Source of the DNA: Massilia sp. 9096 | Lineage (GTDB): Bacteria > Pseudomonadota > Gammaproteobacteria > Burkholderiales > Burkholderiaceae_D | Direction: 5' to 3' | Length of the DNA: 64,000 nt | NCBI RefSeq assembly: GCF_000745265.1 | Contig: NZ_JQNN01000001.1 | Location: forward strand, 1,550,001 to 1,614,000 | Shown here: positions 46,619-55,264 of the stretch, in pieces | Position numbering within the stretch: position 1 is the stretch's first letter | Layout: every line of letters starts with the position of its first letter | The notes under the pieces: generated by a model | Seen by the model: the letters and a program-made list of their open reading frames with translations, nothing else | The model's database searches: none | Told to the model about the DNA's origin: nothing | Translations under genes and position numbers: made by a program

Positions 46619-47200
46619 ATGTTTTCTCTCAAAAAGCTCAGCCCGTCGATCACCGACATGATCCGCTTCGACCACTCGCACGTCATGGTGACGTTCCACC
46701 AGTACACCCGCGACAAGCGCCCGAGCGTCAAGAAAGCCCTGGCCGAGACGATCTGCGACGCGCTGGAAATCCACGCCACGCTGGAAGAAGAGATTTTCTA
46801 TCCGGTGATGCGCCCGAAAGCGCACGACCAGAAAGTGATGGAAAAGAGCGAGCCAGAGCACGACGACATGCGCCGCGTGATCAGCGAGATCCGCCGCAGC
46901 GACCCGAAATCGTCGCACTACGACGACCTGGTGTTCGAGCTGATGCGCGACGTCCAGCACCACGTGGCCGACGAGGAAACCGTGCTGTTGCCGGAAGCCG
47001 AGCAGATGCTGAGCAAGGACCGCCTGTCGGAACTGGGCGCGCAGATGACCAAGCGCCGCATGGAACTGATCACGCCGAAGGCCGGCAAGCTGGCCGCCAA
47101 CCATGCGATCGGTTTCTCGGGCAGCACCGCGGCGATCGTGGTCGGCGTGGCAAGCGCCCTGTTCGCGGCCAAGGCCTTGGGCAGCAAGAAGACTGCTTGA
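46619..47200 (+). CDS. Hemerythrin-domain membrane-anchored protein
   Basis: 193 residues. The di-iron hemerythrin fold (10-140) shows IRFDHSHVMVTFHQY, EIHATLEEEIFYP, EPEHDDMRRV and QHHVADEETVLLP, giving the His and carboxylate ligands. A C-terminal hydrophobic stretch (TAAIVVGVASALFAAKAL) may anchor it to the membrane. Strong ribosome site GAAGGAGAAG. Such proteins bind oxygen, or act in iron or nitrosative/oxidative stress. It is divergent from the Mn-catalase, which supports an oxidative-stress role. Confidence 0.87.
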   Translation: MFSLKKLSPSITDMIRFDHSHVMVTFHQYTRDKRPSVKKALAETICDALEIHATLEEEIFYPVMRPKAHDQKVMEKSEPEHDDMRRVISEIRRSDPKSSHYDDLVFELMRDVQHHVADEETVLLPEAEQMLSKDRLSELGAQMTKRRMELITPKAGKLAANHAIGFSGSTAAIVVGVASALFAAKALGSKKTA

Positions 47201-47215
47201 TGATCGCAGCCTGGG

Positions 47216-47971
47216 TCAGCGCCCCATCCAGCCCAGGATCAGCGGCACCAGCCACGGCGCGATCAGCGCCGTGAGCACGCCGTTCAAACCCATGCCCAGG
47301 CCGGCGTAGGCGCCCATCTCGGCGCTGACCTGGAATGCGCGCGCGGTGCCGACGCCGTGCGCGGCCACGCCCAGGGCGAGGCCGCGCGCCGCATGCGATT
47401 CGACGCGCAAAGCGTTGAGCAGGAATTTCGCCGTGATCGACCCGAAGATGCCGGTGACGATCACCAGCACCGCGGTCAGCGCGGGCACCCCGCCCAGGTG
47501 TTCCGAGATCGCCATCGCGATCGGCGTGGTGGCCGACTTGGGCGCCACGGTGCGCGCCAGCTGCGGCGAGGCGCCCAGCAGCAGCGCAACCCCGACCGCC
47601 GACACGATCGCCATCACGCAGCCGCTCACCAAGGCGCACAGCAGCGGGAACAGGTGTCGGCGCAGGCGCGGCACCTGGCGCGCGAGCGGCACGGCCAGCG
47701 CCACCGTCGCCGGGCCGAGCAGGAAGTGCACGAACTGGGCCCCCGAGAAATAGCGCTGGTAGGACATCCCGCTGGCCAGCAGCACCACGCTTACGATGGC
47801 GATCGCGATCAGCACCGGGTTGGCCAGTGGCGACATCCTGGCCTTGGCGTACACCCATTGCGCGAACACGTAGGCGCACAGCGTCAGCGTCAGGCCCAAC
47901 AGCGGCGACGCCGCCAGGTAGACCCAGAAATGGCCCAGTCCGGAAAGCCCCAGTGCGGAAAAGTTAGGCAT
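47216..47971 (-). CDS. lrgB: LrgB/CidB-family membrane protein
   Basis: 251 residues with about 7-8 membrane helices. Family marks are FLLGPATVALAVPLARQ, LLGASPQLARTVAPKSATTP, and HGVGTARAFQ near the C-terminus. LrgB works with LrgA; the pair is linked in Gram-positives to murein hydrolase control and in several bacteria to export of small organic acids such as pyruvate or glycolate. It overlaps the lrgA end by 8 bp, so the two are coupled. Confidence 0.88.
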   Translation of the reverse strand: MPNFSALGLSGLGHFWVYLAASPLLGLTLTLCAYVFAQWVYAKARMSPLANPVLIAIAIVSVVLLASGMSYQRYFSGAQFVHFLLGPATVALAVPLARQVPRLRRHLFPLLCALVSGCVMAIVSAVGVALLLGASPQLARTVAPKSATTPIAMAISEHLGGVPALTAVLVIVTGIFGSITAKFLLNALRVESHAARGLALGVAAHGVGTARAFQVSAEMGAYAGLGMGLNGVLTALIAPWLVPLILGWMGR

Positions 47972-48329
47972 CGCCCTGCTCCCGCGCCGGCTTGTCCGAC
48001 TTCGACAGCGCCTGCATCACGACACCGGTGACCGCCATCGTGGCCAGCGTGCTGACTACCACCGCGGCCACGATCGCCAGCCACTGGCCGTGGCCGGAAC
48101 TGGCCGCCGCGATCACGCCCACGCCGGCCGGCACGTACAGCAGCGACAGATGGCGCAGCAATTCGTTGGCGCCGGCTTCGATCACCTCGTGCAGGCGCGG
48201 GAACGCGACCAGCGCCGCCAGCAGCACCAGCATGCCGGCCACCGGGCCCGGCACCGGCAGCCCGGACAGGAACACGATGCCTTCGCCAAGGCATTGGAAC
48301 AGCAACAAGAGCGCAAACGCGAGCAGCAA
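47964..48329 (-). CDS. lrgA: LrgA/CidA-family holin-like protein
   Basis: 121 residues, four membrane helices. The family motif is LPVPGPVAGMLVLL, followed by LLRHLSLLYVPAGVGV. The likely start is a TTG at 48327-48329 preceded by AAGGAGAAGG; no ATG is in range. It forms a two-gene unit with lrgB. It is small and holin-like and is thought to form oligomeric membrane complexes. Confidence 0.85.
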   Translation of the reverse strand: MLLAFALLLLFQCLGEGIVFLSGLPVPGPVAGMLVLLAALVAFPRLHEVIEAGANELLRHLSLLYVPAGVGVIAAASSGHGQWLAIVAAVVVSTLATMAVTGVVMQALSKSDKPAREQGDA

Positions 48330-48401
48330 AATCCTTCTCCTTCCCGAAAAACCCTCGGCAGGATAACAGGATCGCGCCGTTCCGGCAGACTCGGGCGCGG
48401 C

Positions 48402-49229
48402 TTAAAAAGTGCGCGCGGCGCTCAGCACCAGCGCGCGGCGGCCGGCGCTGAGGAAGGCCGGCCGGGCATCCTGGCCGGCGCCGGGCGGCGCGATGCGGTC
48501 GGAGGAACCGGCTGCGCCATAGGCACGGGTGTAATTCAGCGCGACCTGCCAGCCGCCCTCGAGCTTGCGGTTCAGGCCGGCCTTCAGATCGCGCCAGTCG
48601 AACATGCCGCTGCCGCTGCCGGCCACGCGCCCGTCGCCGGCGTGCAGCGCCAGACTCATCGCGTGACCGAGGTCGCGCCGCATGCCGAGGTCGAGGTAGC
48701 TGCTGCCGCGCGCGCCGGGCACGCCGAAAAAGTCGTGCGACAGCGTGGTGTTGTAGCGCGCGCTGAGCGGCCCGTAGCGCAAGCCGGTCGACAGTTCGGC
48801 GTAGTCGTAGCCGGCCCCGGTCGGCGCACGGCGCTCGCCCGGATAGCTGACATAGCTGAAGGTGGCGTCGAGGTCGACGTCGCCGAACGCGCGGCGGTAG
48901 CCGGCGTGGGTGCGCACCGCCACCAGGCCGTTGTCGACCAGGCCGCGGTTGGCGCGCGCGCTGCTCACGCCGACCGTCAAGCCGCCGGCGCGGATGAAGT
49001 CGAGCGCGGCCAGCACGGCCGGGCCGTCCTGGCGCACGCCGTGCGCGACGGTTTGCGCGGCGAAGCTGCCGGCGCCGGTCTGCTCGAACGGCGTGACGGT
49101 CGAGGTGAACGTGTCGGCGCTGAAGCTGTCCGCGGTAAAGCTTTCGTGAGCGGCGCCGTCGGCGGCATGCGCCAGCGTGCAGCCGGTGATGAGCAGCAAG
49201 GCCACGAATGGCCGGATTGCGGGGGTCAT
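48402..49229 (-). CDS. TorF-like putative outer membrane porin
   Basis: 275 residues with a signal peptide (IRPFVALLLITGCTLAHAA). After a Thr/Ser-rich spacer the barrel shows alternating strands (VDLDATFSYVSYPGE, YDYAELSTGLRYGPLSARYN, YLDLGMRRDLGHAMSLALH) and ends in ARTF, a C-terminal Phe. The pattern fits the TorF/TIGR02001 porin family. The start is chosen at the ATG of the signal peptide; a long 5-prime extension lacks coding character. It is preceded by a palindrome at 49256-49267. Confidence 0.72.
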   Translation of the reverse strand: MTPAIRPFVALLLITGCTLAHAADGAAHESFTADSFSADTFTSTVTPFEQTGAGSFAAQTVAHGVRQDGPAVLAALDFIRAGGLTVGVSSARANRGLVDNGLVAVRTHAGYRRAFGDVDLDATFSYVSYPGERRAPTGAGYDYAELSTGLRYGPLSARYNTTLSHDFFGVPGARGSSYLDLGMRRDLGHAMSLALHAGDGRVAGSGSGMFDWRDLKAGLNRKLEGGWQVALNYTRAYGAAGSSDRIAPPGAGQDARPAFLSAGRRALVLSAARTF

Positions 49230-49254
49230 GGGAGTGAGCGTAGAGACTGAATAG

Positions 49255-49276
49255 ATTCCGTACGGAAATTCTACGG
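49255..49276. promoter_or_regulatory. Palindrome upstream of TorF-like porin
   Basis: TTCCGTACGGAA (49256-49267) is a perfect 12-bp palindrome, and CCGTA recurs inverted as TACGG 9 bp later. It lies 27 bp upstream of the porin start, within or beside the promoter. Binding factor unknown. Confidence 0.4.
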
Positions 49277-49446
49277 TCTTTACCTCACCAATCGCGCACT
49301 TTCGGTCACAAAATGCTGGCCGCATCGCGTATATGCGGCGTGCATGCGACATCTGCGCGCCGTCACGATAGCAAGCTGTCCAGCTTCCTTGTCTGGCTGA
49401 CACGCCGGCACGAGCGCCTTGAAAACAAACGGATTTCCAACTTGCC

Positions 49447-49468
49447 AAAACCGAGCGGCGGGCGCCGC
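49447..49468 (-). terminator. Possible terminator after hpd
   Basis: Minus-strand stem GCGGC/GCCGC with a GCCC loop is followed, after TCGG, by a short TTTT run. It lies about 45 bp past the hpd stop. The stem is short and the T-run weak, so this is tentative. Confidence 0.35.
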
Positions 49469-49513
49469 GCCAGGCTGCGGCGCCACGCCCGCCGGCGTAA
49501 CCGGCGGTTTCGA

Positions 49514-50605
49514 TCAGGCCGCCGTCTTGAGCGCCCCGCGCCGCAGCTGGTCGCGTTCCATCGATTCGAACAGCGCTTTGAAATTGCCCTCGCCGAAGCC
49601 CTCGTCGCCCTTGCGCTGGATGAACTCGAAGAACACCGGGCCCAGCTGGTTTTCCGAAAAGATCTGCAGCAGCAGGCGTTTCGAATCGCCTTCGACCTTG
49701 CCGTCCACCAGCAGCCCGCGCGCCTGCAGTTGGCCGATGTCCTCGCCATGGCCGGGCAGGCGGCCTTCCAGCATCTCGTAATAGGTCACCGGGGGCGCGC
49801 TCATCAACGGGATGCCGGCGGCGCGCAGGCCGTCGACGGTCGCGAAGATGTCATCGGTCAGCAGTGCGATGTGCTGGATGCCTTCGCCGTTGAATTTCAA
49901 CAGGAATTCCTCGATCTGGCCGCCGCCGCTTTGCGATTCCTCATTGAGCGGAATGCGGATCTTGCCGTCCGGCGCGGTCATCGCCTTCGAGGTCAGGCCG
50001 GTGTATTCGCCCTGGATGTCGAAATAGCGGATCTCGCGGAAGTTGAACAGTTTTTCGTAGAAGCCGGCCCAGTAGCTCATGCGGCCGCGGTAGACGTTGT
50101 GGGTCAGGTGGTCGATGATGCTCAAGCCGTGGCCCTTGGGCTTGCGCTCGACGCCGTCGACCCACTCGAAGTCGATGTCATAGATCGACTTGCCGACGTT
50201 CTCGCCCTCGTCGAAGCGGTCGATCAAGTACAGCGGCGCGCCGCCGATGCCCTTGATGGCCGGCAGGCGCAACTCCATCGGACCGGTCGGGATGTCCAGC
50301 GGGATCGCGCCCAGCTCGAGCGCGCGCGCGTAGGCCTTGTGGGCATCGCGCACGCGGAAGGCCATGCCGCAGGCCGAGGCGCCGTGCTCCTGGGCGAAGT
50401 AGGCCGCGGCGCTTTTCGGCTCGTTGTTGACGATGAAGTTGATCTCGCCCTGGCGGTACAGCGCCACGTCCTTCGAGCGGTGCACGGCGACCCGGGTAAA
50501 GCCCAGATTCTCGAAGATCGGCTCGAGCACGCCCGGGGTCGGCGAAGCGAATTCGACGAACTCGAAGCCCATCAGGCCCATCGGATTCTCAAACAGGTCA
50601 GCCAT
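49514..50605 (-). CDS. hpd: 4-hydroxyphenylpyruvate dioxygenase
   Basis: 363 residues, two vicinal-oxygen-chelate domains, normal length for bacterial enzymes. The iron ligands are His in IDHLTHNV, His in [11 protein letters not shown] and Glu in [20 protein letters not shown]; the last motif and its GFGEGNF are diagnostic. It turns 4-hydroxyphenylpyruvate into homogentisate. Ribosome site GAGGAAAC. It lies 54 bp downstream of a LysR regulator on the same strand; hmgA, the next enzyme, is on the other side of that regulator. Confidence 0.95.
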   Translation of the reverse strand: MADLFENPMGLMGFEFVEFASPTPGVLEPIFENLGFTRVAVHRSKDVALYRQGEINFIVNNEPKSAAAYFAQEHGASACGMAFRVRDAHKAYARALELGAIPLDIPTGPMELRLPAIKGIGGAPLYLIDRFDEGENVGKSIYDIDFEWVDGVERKPKGHGLSIIDHLTHNVYRGRMSYWAGFYEKLFNFREIRYFDIQGEYTGLTSKAMTAPDGKIRIPLNEESQSGGGQIEEFLLKFNGEGIQHIALLTDDIFATVDGLRAAGIPLMSAPPVTYYEMLEGRLPGHGEDIGQLQARGLLVDGKVEGDSKRLLLQIFSENQLGPVFFEFIQRKGDEGFGEGNFKALFESMERDQLRRGALKTAA

Positions 50606-50659
50606 TGTCTTGTTTCCTCTATGTCTATGATTATTCTTCTTCGCCAGCCTAGCTCGTGA

Positions 50660-51568
50660 CTACTCGGCGAAGACCTCCGCAATCAGCCCGCGCAGCCACT
50701 GGATGCCGGGATCGTGGTTGAAGCGCCGGTGCCAGAAGGCGTTGGTCTGCAGGGTCGGCAGCTGCAAGGGCGGCTCGATCCACTCCAGCCCGAACGGCCC
50801 GGCCGCGCTCTCGGCCAGCTTTTGCGGTACCGTCACCACCAGTTCGGAAGTGGCGACGATGTAGGGCACCGCGGTGAAATGCGGCACCCGATACCTGCCC
50901 TGCGCCTGCGCCCCCACCCCGGCCTTGGCCAACAGGGTGTTGATGCGGTCGTACGGGCTCTGCGCCGCGTCGACGATCAGGTGCGTCGCCGCGGCGAAGC
51001 GCGCCAGGTCGACCGTCCCGCGCCCGAGCGGATGGCCCTTGCGGAACATCGTCACGAAGCGCTGGCGGAACAGCTGGCGCTGGTACAACGCTTCCGACAC
51101 GTCCTCGAACGCCCCGATGGCCATGTCGACCCGGCCGGTTTCCATGTCGTCCTTCAGCGTCGCGCCGTTCACACGGCTGGACGCGAGCTCCACGTTCGGC
51201 GCCAGCGCGCGGCAGCGCTCGATCAGCGTCGGCATGAAGTACACCTCGCCGACGTCGGTCATGGCCAGCGTGAAGCGGCGCGTGCTGGTGCCCGCCTCGA
51301 AACGGCTGCGCTGGCTCAGCGCCAGCGCGACCTGGGCCAGCGCCGCGCCGATCGGCTCGGCCATCTGCTGCGCCAGCGGCGTGGGTTGCATGCCGTGCGA
51401 GGTGCGCACGAAAAGCTCGTCGCCGAAAGTCTTGCGCAGGCGCGCCAGCGCATTGCTCACCGCCGATTGCGTCAGTCCCAGGCGGCGTGCCGCGTTGGAT
51501 ATCTGGCGCTCCCGGTACACTTCCTGAAACACGGACAGCAGATTGAGGTCGATGCTAGAGGGTTCCAT
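50660..51568 (-). CDS. LysR-family regulator of tyrosine catabolism
   Basis: 302 residues. An N-terminal winged helix (6-64: NLLSVFQEVYRERQISNAAR, LGLTQSAVSNALARLR) is followed by a periplasmic-binding-type effector domain. It is divergent from hmgA (109-bp spacer) and 54 bp upstream of hpd, the classic place for a LysR activator of both. The effector is probably a pathway intermediate such as homogentisate; that is inference from position. Confidence 0.88.
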   Translation of the reverse strand: MEPSSIDLNLLSVFQEVYRERQISNAARRLGLTQSAVSNALARLRKTFGDELFVRTSHGMQPTPLAQQMAEPIGAALAQVALALSQRSRFEAGTSTRRFTLAMTDVGEVYFMPTLIERCRALAPNVELASSRVNGATLKDDMETGRVDMAIGAFEDVSEALYQRQLFRQRFVTMFRKGHPLGRGTVDLARFAAATHLIVDAAQSPYDRINTLLAKAGVGAQAQGRYRVPHFTAVPYIVATSELVVTVPQKLAESAAGPFGLEWIEPPLQLPTLQTNAFWHRRFNHDPGIQWLRGLIAEVFAE

Positions 51569-51598
51569 CGTGCCTTCGATAGTGTTATTGATGTGCCA

Positions 51599-51619
51599 AA
51601 TAGTCTACATTTTTCTATT
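51599..51619. promoter_or_regulatory. Possible LysR binding site
   Basis: AATAG at 51599-51603 and CTATT at 51615-51619 form an inverted repeat with an 11-bp spacer in the lysR-hmgA intergenic region. The layout is like a LysR-type box (dyad with 11-bp centre), though it is not the exact T-N11-A. Confidence 0.4.
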
Positions 51620-51677
51620 CAGCTCGTAAAACTGCGCACGCTCCTCTACAGTGACAAAAAGCACGCAGGAGACTCTC

Positions 51678-52988
51678 TTGAACGCCATTGACACAAAGAC
51701 CGATTACATGAGCGGCTTCGGCAACGAATTCGCCACCGAAGCACTGCCCGGCGCCCTGCCCGCGCACCGCAATTCGCCGCAGCGCGTCGCCTACGGCCTG
51801 TATGCCGAGCAACTGTCCGGCACCGCCTTCAGCGCCCCGCGCGGCCAGAACCGCCGCTCCTGGCTGTACCGGATCCGCCCGGCGGCCCAGCACGGCGCCT
51901 TTACCCGCATCGACAACGGCCGCTTGGCCAGCGACTTCGAGCACGGCGCGCCCTCGCCCAACCAGATGCGCTGGAGCCCGCTGCCGCTGCCCGATGCCCC
52001 CACTGACTTCGTCGACGGCCTGGTCACGATGGCCGGCAATGGCGCGAGCGCGGCCATGAGCGGCTGCGCGATCCACCTGTACGCGGCCAACCAGTCGATG
52101 CATGGACGCTATTTTTATTCGGGCGATGGCGAACTCCTGATCGTGCCGCAACAAGGGCGCCTGGCGCTCGCCACCGAGTTCGGCCTGCTCGAGGTCGAAC
52201 CGCAGGAAATCGCGGTGATCCCGCGCGGCGTGCGCTTCGCGGTGACGCTGCCGGACGGCGAGGCGCGCGGCTACGTCTGCGAGAACTTCGGCGCGCTGCT
52301 GCGCCTGCCGGACCTGGGCCCGATCGGCAGCAACGGCCTGGCCAACCCGCGCGACTTCCTCACGCCCGTGGCGCGCTACGAAGACCTGGACGGCGACTTC
52401 GAGCTGGTGGCCAAGTTCGGCGGCAACCTGTGGCGCGCCGACATTGGCCACTCGCCGCTCGACGTGGTGGCCTGGCACGGCAACTACGCGCCCTACAAAT
52501 ACGACCTGCGCCACTTCAACACGATCGGCTCGGTCAGCTACGACCATCCCGACCCGTCGATCTTCCTGGTGCTGCACGCCCCGTCCGATACGCCGGGCGT
52601 GGACACGCTCGACTTCGTCATCTTCCCGCCGCGCTGGCTGGCCGGCGAGGACACCTTCCGTCCGCCCTGGTTCCACCGCAACGTCGCCAGCGAGTTCATG
52701 GGCCTGATCCACGGCGCCTACGACGCCAAGGCCGAGGGCTTCGTGCCCGGCGGGGCCAGCCTGCACAACTGCATGAGCGGCCACGGCCCGGACGCCGCGA
52801 CGTTCGACAAGGCCAGCAGCGCCGACACCAGCCGCCCGCACAGGGTCACGGACACGATGGCCTTCATGTTCGAAACGCGCAATCCGATCGTCGCCACCGG
52901 GCAAGCCTCGAACTCGCCGCAGCTGCAAGCCAATTACCAGGATTGCTGGGCCGGCATCCAGCACCGCTTCGATCCCGCGAAACGATGA
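51678..52988 (+). CDS. hmgA: Homogentisate 1,2-dioxygenase
   Basis: 436 residues, normal length. Metal-site region [18 protein letters not shown] (His, Glu) and [11 protein letters not shown] (His) are diagnostic. It opens homogentisate to maleylacetoacetate. The start is taken as TTG at 51678, since AGGAG lies 6 bp upstream; ATG at 51708 and GTG at 51651 are alternatives. No fumarylacetoacetase or maleylacetoacetate isomerase gene follows, so the end of the pathway lies elsewhere. Confidence 0.94.
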   Translation: MNAIDTKTDYMSGFGNEFATEALPGALPAHRNSPQRVAYGLYAEQLSGTAFSAPRGQNRRSWLYRIRPAAQHGAFTRIDNGRLASDFEHGAPSPNQMRWSPLPLPDAPTDFVDGLVTMAGNGASAAMSGCAIHLYAANQSMHGRYFYSGDGELLIVPQQGRLALATEFGLLEVEPQEIAVIPRGVRFAVTLPDGEARGYVCENFGALLRLPDLGPIGSNGLANPRDFLTPVARYEDLDGDFELVAKFGGNLWRADIGHSPLDVVAWHGNYAPYKYDLRHFNTIGSVSYDHPDPSIFLVLHAPSDTPGVDTLDFVIFPPRWLAGEDTFRPPWFHRNVASEFMGLIHGAYDAKAEGFVPGGASLHNCMSGHGPDAATFDKASSADTSRPHRVTDTMAFMFETRNPIVATGQASNSPQLQANYQDCWAGIQHRFDPAKR

Positions 52989-53062
52989 GCCCAGCCGTGC
53001 GCGCGTAAGGACGGTGGTCATGCGATGATCAGGCCGACAACCTTGGAACCCGCCCCGATCGC

Positions 53063-54397
53063 ATGGCCGACATCATCATCATCTTCGCCCTCATCCTGCT
53101 CAACGGGGTGTTTTCGCTGTCCGAGCTGGCCGTCGTCTCTGCCAAGCACCTGCGTCTCGAACGCATGGCCCAGCAGGGCCGGCGCGGCGCGCGCACCGCC
53201 ATCGGACTGGCGGACGATCCCAGCCGTTTCCTCTCCACGGTGCAGGTCGGGATCACGCTGATCGGCATCTTCAACGGCGCCTTCGGCGAAGCCTCGCTGG
53301 TGGCGAAACTCACGCCGCAGCTGGCCGGCATGGGCGTGCCGGATGCGTACGCGCGCCCGGTCGCCCTGGCGATCGTCGTGGTGGCCATCACCTTCGTCTC
53401 GATCGTGGTGGGCGAGCTTGTTCCCAAGCGTATCGCCATCCTGTATCCCGAACAGCTGGCGGCGATGGTCTCGCGCCCGATGAAGACGCTGTCCCGCCTG
53501 ATGCATCCGTTCGTGTGGCTGCTGTCCAAGACCACCGACTTCATCATGCGCGTGCTCGGCATGCGCCATCGGAAGGAGGAAGTCGCGACCGAGGACGAAG
53601 TCACCGGCATGATCAAGGAAAGCACCGAGGCCGGCGTGTTCGAAAAGGGCGAGTACGACATCGCCGCGCGCGCGCTGCGCCTGGACGACTGGCATTTGCG
53701 CGCGCTGATGACCCCGCGCATCGACCTCGAATTCGTCGACCTCGACCAGCCGCTGGCGGCCAACCTGGAGCGCATCGCCGCGTCGCCCTACAGCCGCTTC
53801 CCGGTCTACCGCGGCGACCGCGCACAGGTCCTGGGCGTGGTGCGCGCGCGCAACCTGTTCGGCCAGGCGATCCGCTGCAAGTCGCTCGAGAAGATCGACA
53901 TCGAGCAAGCCATCGAGCCGATCCTTTACGTGCCGGAATCGGTCAGCGCCATCGACCTGCTCGAGCAGCTCAAGCAGCACCGCGCCGAGCTGGCGATGAT
54001 CGTCGACGAATACGGCGACATCCAGGGCATGGTCACGCTGACCGACGTCATGGGCGCGCTGGTCGGAGAAGTCTCGGACGGCGACGACGGCGAGCACGAG
54101 GACGCGGTCAAGCGCGACGACGGCAGCTGGTTCGTCGACGGTGGCATGGTGCTCGAGCGCTTCCGCGAGCTGACCGAGACCCACACCGCCTTCCCCGACG
54201 AGGACAGCGCGGCCTATCATACGCTGGCCGGCTTCGTGCTGTACCAGCTCGGCTACATCCCGAAAGCCGGCGAAACGCTCGACTGGGACGGCTGGCGCTT
54301 CGAGGTGGCCGACATGGACGGCAACCGCATCGACCGCCTGCTGGCCACGCCGCTGCCACGCGCACCGGACGCCGAGCTGGACCCGGACCAGGACTGA
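53063..54397 (+). CDS. CNNM/CBS-domain membrane protein (TlyC-like)
   Basis: 444 residues. A DUF21 membrane domain with three to four helices (1-180: LILLNGVFSLSELAVVSAKH, VGITLIGIFNGAFGEASL, FVSIVVGELVPKRIAIL) precedes two CBS domains (205-330) and a CorC_HlyC domain (345-435). The GELVPK motif is invariant in the family. Proteins of this group are linked to magnesium/cobalt efflux or resistance; annotation as hemolysin is historical. It lies 74 bp after hmgA and 20 bp before the OBAP-family gene. Confidence 0.88.
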   Translation: MADIIIIFALILLNGVFSLSELAVVSAKHLRLERMAQQGRRGARTAIGLADDPSRFLSTVQVGITLIGIFNGAFGEASLVAKLTPQLAGMGVPDAYARPVALAIVVVAITFVSIVVGELVPKRIAILYPEQLAAMVSRPMKTLSRLMHPFVWLLSKTTDFIMRVLGMRHRKEEVATEDEVTGMIKESTEAGVFEKGEYDIAARALRLDDWHLRALMTPRIDLEFVDLDQPLAANLERIAASPYSRFPVYRGDRAQVLGVVRARNLFGQAIRCKSLEKIDIEQAIEPILYVPESVSAIDLLEQLKQHRAELAMIVDEYGDIQGMVTLTDVMGALVGEVSDGDDGEHEDAVKRDDGSWFVDGGMVLERFRELTETHTAFPDEDSAAYHTLAGFVLYQLGYIPKAGETLDWDGWRFEVADMDGNRIDRLLATPLPRAPDAELDPDQD

Positions 54398-54417
54398 CAC
54401 GATTCAAGGAGAACCCC

Positions 54418-55212
54418 ATGCGCACCAGCATCGCCCTCGCCATCGGCGCGGTTTTCGGCGCCACCTGCGTGGCCGCGGCCTTGGCCTTTGCCCAGCAAGG
54501 CAAGCCGCAGGTCACCCCGCCCGGCCAGGACAAGACCGCCGTCACGCGCGCGCTCGAAGCGGGCGCCATGGTCATGCAGGGCAACGCGCCGCTGCACGGC
54601 TTCGACATCTACCTGGACGGCTTCCACTCGATGAAGGAACATCCCGACCAGCAGATGGAAGCGCACCACTTCTGCCGCCAGGTCAACGAAGACATGGCCC
54701 AGTGCGCGCTATTCGACGGCAACACCGCCAACGCCAACCTCGACGGCATCGAATACATCATCTCGGAAAAGCTGTTCGCCACGCTGCCGGCGAACGAGCG
54801 CCAGTACTGGCACCCGCACAACGGCGAGATCCTGAGCGGCCAGCTGATCGCCCCGGGCATCCCGCAGGCGGCCGAGCACGAGCTGATGAAAAAGAAGATG
54901 AACAGCTACGGCAAGACCTGGCACGTGTGGAACACCAACATGAATGGCAAGCGCGGCGACGCCCTGCCGCTCGGCCCGGCGATGCTGGCCTGGTCGTTCA
55001 GCCGCGATGGCGAGCTGATGCCGCAACTGCAGGACGCGCGCGACACGCGCACCAAGATCAGTACGGCCGAGCGGCGCAAGGATCGCGCCGACCTGCGCCA
55101 GCTGGCCAGGCCGCAGGCGGGCGTGGATGATTTGAAAGGCAAGTACGGCAGGCCGACCACCGACATTCCGGGCGTCGTCGACGTGAAAGCGGCCGGGGCT
55201 GCCGGCCGCTGA
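54418..55212 (+). CDS. OBAP-family protein (DUF1264), exported
   Basis: 264 residues with a signal-like N-terminus (SIALAIGAVFGATCVAAALAFAQ). The mature part is the oil-body-associated protein family domain: LHGFDIYLDGFHSMKEHPD, MEAHHFCRQVNEDMAQCALF, GIEYIISEKLFATLP and HGWHVWNT-like KTWHVWNTNM, all conserved between bacterial and plant members. Bacterial function unknown. Strong AAGGAG ribosome site; transcribed with the CNNM gene. Confidence 0.85.
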   Translation: MRTSIALAIGAVFGATCVAAALAFAQQGKPQVTPPGQDKTAVTRALEAGAMVMQGNAPLHGFDIYLDGFHSMKEHPDQQMEAHHFCRQVNEDMAQCALFDGNTANANLDGIEYIISEKLFATLPANERQYWHPHNGEILSGQLIAPGIPQAAEHELMKKKMNSYGKTWHVWNTNMNGKRGDALPLGPAMLAWSFSRDGELMPQLQDARDTRTKISTAERRKDRADLRQLARPQAGVDDLKGKYGRPTTDIPGVVDVKAAGAAGR

Positions 55213-55218
55213 GGTCGA

Positions 55219-55250
55219 GGCGTCGTCACGGCGCAGGCCGGGACGACGCC
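55219..55250. repeat. Inverted repeat between convergent genes
   Basis: GGCGTCGT (55219-55226) pairs with ACGACGCC (55243-55250) over a 16-nt GC-rich loop. It lies in the 52-bp gap between the OBAP gene and the TonB receptor, which converge. It may help end transcription from both sides, but there is no T-run. Confidence 0.35.
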
Positions 55251-55264
55251 GTCATGGGCCGGGA

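Noticed and set aside
51651..51677. GTG start for hmgA at 51651
   Set aside because: No ribosome site there; TTG at 51678 has AGGAG 6 bp upstream and matches the usual protein start better.
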